A stretch of DNA of 13,210 nt from contig CABRNM010000036.1 of the NCBI GenBank assembly GCA_902472315.1, forward strand, positions 1 to 13,210, read 5' to 3'. The notes under the pieces were generated by a model. The model was not told the origin of the DNA and did not search any database. It was given only the letters and a program-made list of their open reading frames with translations. Position numbers and translations under genes: made by a program. This DNA is from an uncultured Collinsella sp. (GTDB lineage: Bacteria > Actinomycetota > Coriobacteriia > Coriobacteriales > Coriobacteriaceae). Below, piece after piece: positions 1-6,910 of this stretch; position 1 is the stretch's first letter; each line of letters opens with the position of its first letter.

Positions 1-2
1 CT

Positions 3-1064
3 TCCGATCTCGCACGCACCGACGAGCTTCGCACCATCGGCGTCGATTGTCCGCGCGTCACGCGCATCTTCAACAGTCTCGAGGCCGATGGCTTGGTAAG
101 CGGCACGCCCTGTCTGGATGTCGACGAGGCAGAACGCCTGATCACGGAAATCGTCGACCCCGACCGTGCGACAAGCGATACCCAGGCGCCCGCAGGCTCC
201 CCGCACGCGCCGTCGCTGCGCCCGCATGCGAAAGACGCCGAGCCGGTGCTCACCTTTGACCATGTCGAGTTTTCTTACCCCCATGGAGGCGCCGCCGTCC
301 ACGACCTCAACTTGACGCTCTACCCCGGCGAGCTCGTGGGCATTGTCGGCCAAAACGGAGCCGGCAAAACCACGCTCACCAAACTGCTCACGGGTTTGCT
401 CAAGCCCGCATCGGGCAGCGTACGCGTTACGGGCTTGGACACGGCATCGGTTCCCACGAGCCGCATCGCACACGAAGTGGCAACGCTTTTCCAGAACCCC
501 GACCGCCAAATCTGCAAAGACACCGTGTTCGACGAGGTCGCCTTTGGTCTAGAACTTGCCGGCATCGACCGCGCCGAAGCCCTGCGTCGCGCCCAGCTGG
601 TCATCGACCGCTTTGGTCTGCCCGCCGACGAGGCACCGTTCTCACTGTCGCGCGGCCAACGCCAGATGGTGGCGCTGGCCTCCGTTGTGGTGATCGAGCC
701 CAAGATCGTGGTGCTCGACGAACCCACGAGCGGCCTGGACTACCGCGAGTGCATGACCGTGATGGAAACGGTGCGCACCATGGCAGAGCGCGGTTGCGCC
801 GTCATCATGGTCTGTCACGACATGGAAGTCGTTTCCGACTTTGCCGAGCGCATCGTGGTGATGGCCAACGGTCGCATCCTCGACCGCGGCCGCACGCACG
901 AGCTGTTCTCGAACATCGAACTCATGCAGCGTGCCTACGTTGAGCCGCCCCAGGTCATCGAACTCTCGCGCCGTCTGGCATCCACCGTCTCGCCCGCCTT
1001 TACGCAGGTGAGTGAGGTCACTGATATCGTTCGCATTACCGAGGAGATGGTCCGCCGTGGTTAA
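3..1064 (+). CDS. Energy-coupling factor (ECF) transporter ATPase, C-terminal part of a fused double-ATPase protein (5' end outside window)
   Basis: ATP-hydrolysing subunit of an ECF importer, which takes up vitamins or metal ions with EcfT and a substrate-binding S component. The frame is open from base 3. The first ~50 visible residues look like the C-terminal tail of one ABC domain (the DELRTIG and DVDEAERLI segments typical of EcfA ends). A variable Pro/Ala linker follows, then a complete second ABC domain: Walker A GQNGAGKTT (visible residues about 116-124), Q-loop LFQNPDRQ, signature LSRGQRQ (Arg replaces the usual second Gly), Walker B IVVLDEPTSGLD and H-loop VCHD. Because the tail and second domain share one frame, this is a two-ATPase fusion rather than separate EcfA1/EcfA2. 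A TTG at 93 is only an internal codon. The stop overlaps the ecfT start by 8 bases, so the two are translationally coupled. The substrate cannot be told without the S component. Confidence 0.93.
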   Translation, partial: SDLARTDELRTIGVDCPRVTRIFNSLEADGLVSGTPCLDVDEAERLITEIVDPDRATSDTQAPAGSPHAPSLRPHAKDAEPVLTFDHVEFSYPHGGAAVHDLNLTLYPGELVGIVGQNGAGKTTLTKLLTGLLKPASGSVRVTGLDTASVPTSRIAHEVATLFQNPDRQICKDTVFDEVAFGLELAGIDRAEALRRAQLVIDRFGLPADEAPFSLSRGQRQMVALASVVVIEPKIVVLDEPTSGLDYRECMTVMETVRTMAERGCAVIMVCHDMEVVSDFAERIVVMANGRILDRGRTHELFSNIELMQRAYVEPPQVIELSRRLASTVSPAFTQVSEVTDIVRITEEMVRRG

Positions 1065-1803
1065 CGTCATCGACTACATGCCGGGCGACACGCTGCTACA
1101 CCGCCTGAACCCCGTCATCAAACTGGGCCTCGCCGCCGCCATCATCATCGGCATTTTCTTGTCCGACACCTATGTGGCACTGCTGGGCTTTCTGGCACTC
1201 ACGCTCGCGCTGGGAGCCTACGCCGGCGTCGTCGACCGCCTGCTCGCGCTGCTCAAGCTACTGATTCCACTCGCGCTCATCATGCTGGTGCTGCAGCTGG
1301 CTTTTATGCGCGATGGCAACGTGGTGTGGAGCTTTGTCACCGATGAAGGCCTCATCACCGGAACAAAGGCCTGTCTGCGTCTGCTGGGCGTGGCGCTACC
1401 GCTTATTCTGATGCTCATGGTGACCAAGCTCAACGACCTTGCCAACGCCTGCGTCGAGGTGCTGCACGTTCCGTATCGTTACGCCTTCACCTTTACCACG
1501 GCGCTGCGCTTTGTGCCAGTGTTTGGCCAGGAGATGAACGCCATCATGGAGGCGCAGACCGCACGCGGCATCGAGTATGACACCAAGAACCCCATCAAGA
1601 AGCTTCAGCTCATGCTGCCGTTGTGCGTGCCGCTACTGATCTCGAGCGTGGGTAAAACCGATGCCACGGCCTTGGCGGCCGAGCAGCGCGGCTTCTACCT
1701 GCGCACGCGCGCGAGCTCGTACAAGCGCTACCCCATCAAGGGCCAGGACATTGCCATGCTTATTGTTAGCATTGCCCTCATTGTCCTCGGCTTCCTGTTC
1801 TAA
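1057..1803 (+). CDS. ecfT: Energy-coupling factor transporter transmembrane protein EcfT
   Basis: Membrane coupling subunit of the ECF importer, linking the ATPases to the substrate-binding S component. The 248-residue product starts VNVIDYMPGDTLLHRLNP, a typical EcfT opening. Hydrophobic segments follow: one around LAAAIIIGIFL, one or two through LLGFLALTLALGAYAG and LLIPLALIMLVLQLAF, one around GVALPLILMLMV, and a last one at the C-terminus (IAMLIVSIALIVLGFLF). Two Arg-containing coupling motifs are visible: a clear TARGIE and a more degenerate AEQRGFY. I chose GTG at 1057 because GAGGAG (1041-1046) lies 10 bases upstream and the protein then begins at the family's usual place; an upstream GTG at 1012 would add unrelated residues. 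It overlaps the ATPase gene by 8 bases and is followed by a hairpin terminator. Confidence 0.94.
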   Translation: MVNVIDYMPGDTLLHRLNPVIKLGLAAAIIIGIFLSDTYVALLGFLALTLALGAYAGVVDRLLALLKLLIPLALIMLVLQLAFMRDGNVVWSFVTDEGLITGTKACLRLLGVALPLILMLMVTKLNDLANACVEVLHVPYRYAFTFTTALRFVPVFGQEMNAIMEAQTARGIEYDTKNPIKKLQLMLPLCVPLLISSVGKTDATALAAEQRGFYLRTRASSYKRYPIKGQDIAMLIVSIALIVLGFLF

Positions 1804-1833
1804 CCCATCGCCACCGGCAACCGATAAATTCAA

Positions 1834-1868
1834 AAGGCCTCGGCTCGCACCAAACGAGTCGAGGCCTT
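1834..1868. terminator. Intrinsic terminator hairpin between convergent operons
   Basis: A 14-base arm (1834-1847, AAGGCCTCGGCTCG) pairs with 1855-1868 through a 7-base loop, with one G-U pair and no bulge. It lies between ecfT (+) and the racemase gene (-). On the - strand the stem is followed by a T-rich tail (TTTGAATTT, from 1833 downward). On the + strand the tail is weaker (ACTGTTCC). It may serve both operons. Confidence 0.8.
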
Positions 1869-1886
1869 ACTGTTCCCCCAGATAAA

Positions 1887-1921
1887 ACCTACCAAAATAA
1901 ACCTGTCCCTTTTTGGCAGGT
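1887..1921. repeat. REP-like inverted repeat with an AACCTGTCCC core
   Basis: The arms ACCTACCAAAA (1887-1897) and TTTTGGCAGGT (1911-1921) are inverted copies with one mismatch. They enclose a 13-base loop containing AACCTGTCCC, and the element ends 6 bases from the racemase stop codon. On the - strand it contains AAAAAGGGACAGGTT. In my recollection, GGGACAGGTT-type hairpins recur in Coriobacteriia and other genomes as REP-like elements, but the copy number cannot be checked from one window. It could also be a second terminator for the racemase operon. Confidence 0.5.
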
Positions 1922-1927
1922 CGAGGG

Positions 1928-2674
1928 CTACAGGCGGTAGGGGGCGCCGCTGCGGATGATGGATTCGCGCACCAGGACGTCCATGGCGTCAAGGGTAATC
2001 TCGGGCATCTCTCGGTACTTTTTCAGCACCGAGAGCTCAGTGCAGGCCAGAATGACGCGGTCGCAGCCGCTGCGGGCGAACTCCCACATCACGCGGTCAA
2101 ACTTGTCCATATCGGGCTCGCGTCCGGCCTTCACGTCATCATAAATCAGCGACATCACGTCGGCCTGGCGCTTCTCGCTGGGATAGACGACCTCGACGCC
2201 CGCGGCCTCGCACTCGCGCCCGTAGACGCCGGCACCCACGGTGCCGTCGGTGCCCATGATGCCGATCTTGCGCACCGGCTCGGACGGCATGCTCAGGTTG
2301 GGATCGAACTCGCACTCCCCCATCACCGCGCCCGCCAGGGCATAGCGCACCGACTCGCGCGGCATGTGGATAATCGGCACCTTGGTGAACGACTGAATCT
2401 GGTCGTAGAAGTAGTGCGACGTGTTGCAGGGAATGGCGATATGAGCACAGCCCAGTCCCTCGAGCGCCCGTGCACATTCCTTCATGGTCGCCAGCAGCTC
2501 GGCATGCTCGCCGGTCTTGATGGCCAGCGTACGGTCGGGCATGGTCGACTTGGAAAGTACCACCATGTCGATATGCTCCTGATCACAGGTAGCAGCCGTA
2601 TGACGCACGACCTGGTCGTAGTAATACGACGTGGCCTCAGCGCCCATGCCGCCGATAACTCCCAGCTTTTCCAT
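1928..2674 (-). CDS. racD: Aspartate/glutamate racemase family protein (probable aspartate racemase)
   Basis: Predicted cytosolic, PLP-independent amino-acid racemase of 248 residues, the family's normal length. It opens MEKLGVIGGMG. The two catalytic cysteines sit in conserved contexts: Cys83 in IPCNTSHYF and Cys211 in ILACTELS. I start it at ATG 2674 because a strong AAGGAGG lies 5 bases upstream and the family's N-terminus begins there; an upstream in-frame ATG at 2758 would add about 28 unrelated residues. The gene lies 84 bases downstream of an ATP-grasp ligase resembling D-aspartate ligase. In Lactococcus and Enterococcus such a pair supplies D-Asp for the peptidoglycan cross-bridge. 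That context favours L-Asp/D-Asp as substrate over glutamate. The family is seen directly; the exact substrate is inference. Confidence 0.9.
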   Translation of the reverse strand: MEKLGVIGGMGAEATSYYYDQVVRHTAATCDQEHIDMVVLSKSTMPDRTLAIKTGEHAELLATMKECARALEGLGCAHIAIPCNTSHYFYDQIQSFTKVPIIHMPRESVRYALAGAVMGECEFDPNLSMPSEPVRKIGIMGTDGTVGAGVYGRECEAAGVEVVYPSEKRQADVMSLIYDDVKAGREPDMDKFDRVMWEFARSGCDRVILACTELSVLKKYREMPEITLDAMDVLVRESIIRSGAPYRL

Positions 2675-2679
2675 CGCCG

Positions 2680-2686
2680 CCTCCTT
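2680..2686 (-). promoter_or_regulatory. Ribosome binding site fixing the racemase start
   Basis: On the - strand this reads AAGGAGG, 5 bases before ATG 2674. It is the best Shine-Dalgarno site in the region and decides against the longer in-frame starts at 2698 and 2758. Confidence 0.8.
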
Positions 2687-2758
2687 GGTGACGCCCATGC
2701 AATTGCTCGTATCATGCCCGCGCCCGTCCGATGCAAACCGGGCGGGCGCCGCGCTCAT

Positions 2759-4015
2759 CTACTTGTAATACGTCTTGAACAGCTTAAAGTGACGCAGCTT
2801 GGTGTGCCACATGCGCAACCAGCGGTTAAAGACAAAATCGCCCTTCATAAACGAAGGATCGGCAGCCTTGCCCTCCTTGGCCAGACGATGCGCCTTCGCA
2901 CGCAGCTCGGGGTCCTTGACATACTTGTCAACGACGCCCATGGGGACGACCATCCACAGCGCCTCGTCCTGCGCCGTCACAAATTCCGGCTCAAACGGAC
3001 GGTTATAGACGTACTCATCCACCACGTATTTAGCAACGTTAAAGCCGCTGTTGGTGACGTAGTAGTTACTGCGGCCCTGACGCGTGTTGAAGTCGAAGAA
3101 CTTAAACGAACCATCGCGTTGGTCGTACTTGACGTCGAAGTTGGAGAAGCCCGTGAACTTAAGGTCCTCAAGCAGCTTGCGCACGCCACCCATGAGCTCG
3201 TCGTTGGGCTCGGTGATGATGCAGGCGTGGTTGCCGACACCATGGGGCTGATGCTCCTCGAGCAGCACGTGACCCAGGCACATCATGCGAACCTTGCCGT
3301 TGCGGTCGGAATAACTGGTAAGCACGCGCATGTACTCGTCGTTGCCGGGCACGCGGTCCTGCAAGATGAGGTCATCGGTGTAGCCACTGGCGTACACATC
3401 GCGAATGACCTGCTCCAGCTCGGCGCGATCGGCAATCTCGTAGGCCTTCTTCTGGCCCTCGAACTCGTGCTCCCACCACATGATGCCGTCAGAGGGCTTC
3501 AGAATCATCGGGAAGGGAAAGTCGATCTGGTCGAGCACCTCGGCGGAAGCCTCGCCCTGGGCGTTGAGCATCGCCATGGTAAAGGTAAACGTGTGCGGAT
3601 AGGGCACACCGTGCTTCTCGCACAGCTCGTAGAAGATCTCCTTCTTCTGGCACTGCTCGAGCATGCTGTAGGGCGCATAGGGCGCGATGACGTTGGAGGC
3701 AAGCTGGCCGGCATCCTGAGCCTGTGCGGCAAGCGCGACGTAGTTATCGCCGCAGCCCATGAGGATAATCTTCCTATCGGGATTGGCCTGTGCAATGCCG
3801 TTGACGGTCTCGATCATGACCGGCATAGTGTCGATATCCACATTGGGCGTATAGTCGATAATCTGGCTGCGGTATGCAGGACCCGTCTGATACTTGCCAA
3901 AGACCAGGCTCTTGACCTGATACTCCTCGTAGAAGGCGCGCGCCACCGAATAGGCGTTGATATCGCCGCCGAGCAGCACGGGTATAAACTCGCGCTCTGT
4001 AAACTGCAATGCCAT
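2759..4015 (-). CDS. ATP-grasp carboxylate-amine ligase, probable D-aspartate ligase for the peptidoglycan cross-bridge
   Basis: A 418-residue ATP-grasp protein. Its opening (EFIPVLLGGDINAYSVARAF) closely resembles, from memory, the start of Enterococcus faecium D-aspartate ligase Aslfm and Lactococcus AslA. These enzymes join the beta-carboxyl of D-Asp to the side-chain amine of residue 3 of the stem peptide. ATP-grasp features are visible: Lys173 in PMILKPSDG, an acidic loop LQDRVPGNDE, and a metal-binding segment FDFNTRQGRSN with Asp308 and Asn310. The C-terminus is basic and aromatic (RWLRMWHTKLRHFKLFKTYYK), which may favour membrane contact with lipid-linked precursors. ATG 4015 has AGGAAG 5 bases upstream. 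The racemase gene follows on the same strand. Databases may call it only carboxylate-amine ligase. The fold is certain, the D-Asp specificity probable. Confidence 0.88.
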   Translation of the reverse strand: MALQFTEREFIPVLLGGDINAYSVARAFYEEYQVKSLVFGKYQTGPAYRSQIIDYTPNVDIDTMPVMIETVNGIAQANPDRKIILMGCGDNYVALAAQAQDAGQLASNVIAPYAPYSMLEQCQKKEIFYELCEKHGVPYPHTFTFTMAMLNAQGEASAEVLDQIDFPFPMILKPSDGIMWWEHEFEGQKKAYEIADRAELEQVIRDVYASGYTDDLILQDRVPGNDEYMRVLTSYSDRNGKVRMMCLGHVLLEEHQPHGVGNHACIITEPNDELMGGVRKLLEDLKFTGFSNFDVKYDQRDGSFKFFDFNTRQGRSNYYVTNSGFNVAKYVVDEYVYNRPFEPEFVTAQDEALWMVVPMGVVDKYVKDPELRAKAHRLAKEGKAADPSFMKGDFVFNRWLRMWHTKLRHFKLFKTYYK

Positions 4016-4071
4016 GGAAACTTCCTATCATCAACTGCCCGTACGATGGGCGGTCTTTATGCAACTGGTTT

Positions 4072-4101
4072 ATTCTAGCGTGCCAAACCGTCGCTTCCCA
4101 A
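4072..4101 (-). promoter_or_regulatory. Putative promoter of the ligase-racemase operon
   Basis: On the - strand, TTGGGA (4096-4101) is followed after 18 bases by TAGAAT (4072-4077), 4 of 6 and 5 of 6 matches to the housekeeping consensus. It would give a leader of about 50 bases before ATG 4015. Based on sequence match only. Confidence 0.4.
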
Positions 4102-4222
4102 AGTTCCACCATATCTATGGCAAGCAGGCGCTTATGATCGAGCCCGCAGGGTTCCGTAACGTTAAAGTTGAACTCTATGGTTTCTTAACAATTCACTATA
4201 ACTGCAGGTCAAGGCCAAAACC

Positions 4223-4268
4223 TCAAGTTCAACTTGACCCTTTAGAACCTTTAAGGTTCAAGTTGAAG
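4223..4268. promoter_or_regulatory. Clustered operator-like dyads (MerR/SoxR-type appearance)
   Basis: Three dyads lie within 46 bases: TCAAGTT-C-AACTTGA (4223-4237, perfect), GAACCTT-T-AAGGTTC (4246-4260, perfect) and TTCAA-G-TTGAA (4257-4267, perfect). The first has the CCTCAAGTT...AACTTGA form typical of operators bound by MerR/SoxR-family regulators. A further copy of the half-site AGTTGAAC is at 4166-4173. No regulator gene is adjacent in this window. Confidence 0.5.
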
Positions 4269-4287
4269 TCGAAAGCAGTAGTAGAAT
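4257..4287 (+). promoter_or_regulatory. Possible promoter of the secreted hydrolase gene with a long spacer
   Basis: TTCAAG (4257-4262) and TAGAAT (4282-4287) are separated by 19 bases, the long spacing typical of MerR-activated promoters. The -35 element lies inside a dyad. The -35 match is poor, so the call is tentative. Confidence 0.3.
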
Positions 4288-4329
4288 ACCTTTCGAACTA
4301 TAACCTACGATTGATTGCAGAGGGACTGG

Positions 4330-5463
4330 ATGCAGCATTCGAACCATCGCACCGCAGCGCTCATCGCGTCGAAGCCGGCTCGTATCATCACGAGCGCCGC
4401 GCTTGCCGTTACACTGACGGCCGCGCCGATGCTCTCCCCCGTCGCAGCCTATGCCGCCTCGCAGGCAACGCAGGATCAGCTTTCCGCTGCCCAGCAGAAA
4501 ATCGAAACCGCCACGAGTGCCTACAACGAAGCCCGCACCAAGCTCGAGGATCTGCAGAAGCAAATCGACACTAACGAGGCAAGCATCGAGAAGATCGAAG
4601 CCGAACTTCCCGATCAACAGGCCAAGGCGAGCTCCGCCATGCGCGATCTGTATAAGTACCAGAAGGGCACCAACCCCATCGTGAGCTTCCTGGTCAACGC
4701 GCAGAGCCTGGGCGAGTTCATCACCACCTGCAAGTACACCAACCAGATCACGAGCTCGAGCGTCGACGAGATCGAAGAGCTCAACAAGATGCAGACCGAA
4801 CTCGAGCAGAACAAGACCGAGCTCGAGCAGGCCAAGTCCCAACTCGAGACCGAGCAGAAAACCGCCGAGGACGCACTGGCACAGGCCCAGCAGCTTCGCA
4901 GCGAAGCCCAGGCAAAGGCCGAGCAGGAGAATGCCGCCGAGCTGGCCAAGCTCGAGGCCGACAAGGCCGCTGCCGCCGAGAAGCTCTCGGGCGAGGGCGT
5001 GAGCGGCAACAACTCCAACAGCCAGGCCAATAACGCCAACACCACTATCGACACCACGGTGAACAACTCCAATACCGGCAACTCCGATTACGACTCGTTT
5101 ATCAACGAGTGGACGAGTCGCATCGACAACTACCTCGCCGGCTCCCCCATGGCAGGCCAGGGTTACAACTTTGCCGTGGCAGCCTGGAACACCGGTGTTG
5201 ACCCTCGCTGGTCTCCCGCCATCGCCTGCATCGAGAGCAGCAAGGGCCTCTATTGTGCCGGCTCCTATAACGCCTGGGGCTGGAGCGCCCGCGGCGGCGG
5301 CTGGCGGAGCTTTGGTAGCTGGAGCGAGGGCGTCTCTGCCCACGTTGCCTACCTGGGCGCCAACTATGGCTCCACGCTTACCCCGGCAGCCGCCAAAAAG
5401 TACTGCCCGCCCACGTGGCAGGACTGGTACAACAAGGTTGCAACCCAGATGAACCGCATCTAA
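4330..5463 (+). CDS. Secreted coiled-coil peptidoglycan hydrolase with C-terminal lysozyme/glucosaminidase-like domain
   Basis: Predicted exported cell-wall hydrolase of 377 residues. Residues 1-42 form a signal peptide: basic start, hydrophobic IITSAALAVTLTAAP, cleavage expected after AAYA. Residues ~45-215 are a long coiled coil rich in Glu, Lys, Gln and Ala, interrupted by a segment (YKYQKGTNPIVSFLVNAQS) that resembles the hinge of CwlO/PcsB-type proteins. An Asn/Ser/Thr-rich linker (~220-255) follows. The C-terminal ~115 residues look like a lysozyme-superfamily or glucosaminidase domain with a candidate catalytic Glu302 in ACIESSKG, flanked by Cys299 and Cys309, and an aromatic GWSARGGGWRSFGSW patch. 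ATG 4330 has GAGGG 5 bases upstream; TTG 4315 lacks a ribosome site. It is divergent from the peptidoglycan ligase operon, so a cell-wall role fits. The bond cleaved is inferred, not seen. Confidence 0.8.
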   Translation: MQHSNHRTAALIASKPARIITSAALAVTLTAAPMLSPVAAYAASQATQDQLSAAQQKIETATSAYNEARTKLEDLQKQIDTNEASIEKIEAELPDQQAKASSAMRDLYKYQKGTNPIVSFLVNAQSLGEFITTCKYTNQITSSSVDEIEELNKMQTELEQNKTELEQAKSQLETEQKTAEDALAQAQQLRSEAQAKAEQENAAELAKLEADKAAAAEKLSGEGVSGNNSNSQANNANTTIDTTVNNSNTGNSDYDSFINEWTSRIDNYLAGSPMAGQGYNFAVAAWNTGVDPRWSPAIACIESSKGLYCAGSYNAWGWSARGGGWRSFGSWSEGVSAHVAYLGANYGSTLTPAAAKKYCPPTWQDWYNKVATQMNRI

Positions 5464-5473
5464 GATCAACGTC

Positions 5474-5504
5474 AAAGGGCCCCAATTGGGGCCCTTTTTC
5501 TTTT
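5474..5504. terminator. Strong intrinsic terminator, probably shared by convergent genes
   Basis: AAAGGGCCCC (5474-5483) pairs perfectly with GGGGCCCTTT (5488-5497) around an AATT loop, followed on the + strand by a T-rich run to 5504. It ends the hydrolase gene. The reverse strand has a weaker tail (TTTGACGTT) and may also end the kinase gene, whose stop codon overlaps the tail. Confidence 0.9.
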
Positions 5505-6903
5505 ACGCGACGGAGGTATCGACGACGCCAGTCGCGTTTGCAATGGCAACAATGATAATCATTGCCAACAAGAGCACACCCATAGCCTTGAGCCAGAGCT
5601 TTGCAAGCTTTTTACCGCGGTATCTATCGAGTAGCTCAAACCGCCGGCGAAGGCGGCGTTTGTCGAGCATCACAAAATGAATGAGCACTACGAGACCGTC
5701 GACGAAGATAAAATACTCAATCGCGAGAAACCACATCGGGTAGTTTTGGTTGGCGCCCGTAGGATGAAAAACGGCAAAATGGCTTCCGGCAAAGAAAACA
5801 AGTAGCGAAAGATAGACGAATGCGTTCCAAATGCGCCCAACGGTGTCGGGAATGCGGGAGAGTAAATTCGGGCGCTCAGGCACCAACGGCAATCCACCCT
5901 GAGACTGATCCGTGGGGAGCACGGGCGCAGGGCACATGGCTCGCCGCTCGGGAGGCTCTTGGAAAGAAGCAGCATTCGGCGCGCACGACGGCGTCGGCGC
6001 GGACGACGCATACGATGCGCGCGCAGCGTGCCCTAGCGCCTTCGCGCTTGCAAAGCGCTTGTCCGGATCGAGCGCCATCGCCATGCAAATAACATCGGCA
6101 AGCGAGGCGGGGATATCATATGCCTCGCATTGCTCGCGCATGCCCCGACCCGGCTTGGGGTCGGCCCCCGTCAGACAAAAGAACAGCAGGGCACCGAGCG
6201 CATAGACATCGCTGCGCACGCTCGTCTGACCAAAACCATACTGCTCGGGTGGCGCATAGGGACGCGTGCCAAACTTAACGGTATCGGCATCGGCTCCCTC
6301 ACGCCACACGCGAGCGATTCCCAAGTCGATAATCACCAGCGATGAAAATGTCATGCCTGTATCGGGCGTATAGTTCGCGCCCGACACGATGATATTCGAG
6401 GGCTTTAGATCGCGATGGATCACCGGAGCGGCCATCTCCCCCGCCGACGCAAAGCCGGCATGGAGCTCCGCAACTGCATCACAAAGGGCGCCAAACAGCT
6501 CACAAGCATAATCGGGCGTCGCACCCAAACGCCCCACCAGGGCCCCGAGCGTTTCGCCTTCGATGTATTCCATGACCACGCAGAGCTCATCGCCCGCGCG
6601 GCGGCAATCGACAATCCGAGGCAAGTGCTCGTAACGTCGCCCGGCACGCTGGGCCGCAAACAGGCGTTCATACGCCCCGCCAATCTGGGCCGACGCGTCG
6701 ATGCGCTTGCGAACAAAGGGGCCAAGAGATCCTCCGCCGGAGCCCTCAAAGTACACGAGCTCGGTCGTCTCGACGTCGGAGTGCTTGAGCACACGGTCTA
6801 CGCGATAACTGTCATCACGCTCAAGTGACGCCAGGTGTCCGGCGAGCGCAGCGGTCAGCTCATCATCGGAATATGTTGGGCTCTGAGTATCCATAGCGTC
6901 CAT
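5503..6903 (-). CDS. Serine/threonine protein kinase with C-terminal membrane domain
   Basis: Hanks-type Ser/Thr kinase, 466 residues from ATG 6903. Visible kinase elements: candidate beta-3 Lys in FVRKRID, VMEYIEGETLG hinge region, catalytic loop VIHRDLKPSN (His163-Arg-Asp165), metal-binding DLG in place of DFG, activation segment GTRPYAPPEQ, and DVYALGALLF. A normal GxGxxG phosphate loop is not evident; the expected place has LKHSDVETTELV, with a Gly/Ser-rich stretch further on. After ~300 residues comes a Pro/Ala/Ser-rich linker, then three hydrophobic segments (FVYLSLLVFFAGSHFAVF, FLAIEYFIFVDGLVVLIHF, AMGVLLLAMIIIVAIA). No extracellular PASTA repeats are seen. The start is uncertain: GTG 6918, ATG 6903 and ATG 6894 all lack a good ribosome site, and GTG 6918 lies inside a hairpin. 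A HTH gene is upstream on the same strand. Confidence 0.9.
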   Translation of the reverse strand: MDAMDTQSPTYSDDELTAALAGHLASLERDDSYRVDRVLKHSDVETTELVYFEGSGGGSLGPFVRKRIDASAQIGGAYERLFAAQRAGRRYEHLPRIVDCRRAGDELCVVMEYIEGETLGALVGRLGATPDYACELFGALCDAVAELHAGFASAGEMAAPVIHRDLKPSNIIVSGANYTPDTGMTFSSLVIIDLGIARVWREGADADTVKFGTRPYAPPEQYGFGQTSVRSDVYALGALLFFCLTGADPKPGRGMREQCEAYDIPASLADVICMAMALDPDKRFASAKALGHAARASYASSAPTPSCAPNAASFQEPPERRAMCPAPVLPTDQSQGGLPLVPERPNLLSRIPDTVGRIWNAFVYLSLLVFFAGSHFAVFHPTGANQNYPMWFLAIEYFIFVDGLVVLIHFVMLDKRRLRRRFELLDRYRGKKLAKLWLKAMGVLLLAMIIIVAIANATGVVDTSVA

Positions 6904-6910
6904 AATAACG

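Larger units (their letters stand above)
4016..4329. other. Divergent intergenic region between cell-wall genes
   Basis: A 314-base gap without a credible gene, clearly more AT-rich than its surroundings, especially at 4155-4320. It contains the putative promoter of the ligase-racemase operon near its left end, several copies of a GTTCAACT/AGTTGAAC motif (4166-4173, 4227-4234, and AGTTGAA at 4262-4268), a perfect dyad GAACCTT-T-AAGGTTC (4246-4260), and the leader of the hydrolase gene. Reading frames crossing it have no Shine-Dalgarno site and no recognisable protein. Confidence 0.7.

Noticed and set aside
1913..4078. Very long open frame on the + strand opposite the racemase and ligase genes
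   Set aside because: It is antisense to two well-recognised proteins, has a His/Val/Leu-rich composition typical of reverse-strand reading of GC-rich genes, and has no family features or ribosome site.
4185..4202. TTAACA and TATAAC as a promoter pair upstream of the hydrolase
   Set aside because: The spacing is only 6 bases, and no better -35 element stands at the right distance from TATAAC.
4258..5475. Long open frame on the - strand opposite the secreted hydrolase
   Set aside because: Its Gly/Leu/Val-rich, low-complexity product mirrors the coiled coil on the other strand; the + strand gene has a signal peptide, a ribosome site and a terminator.
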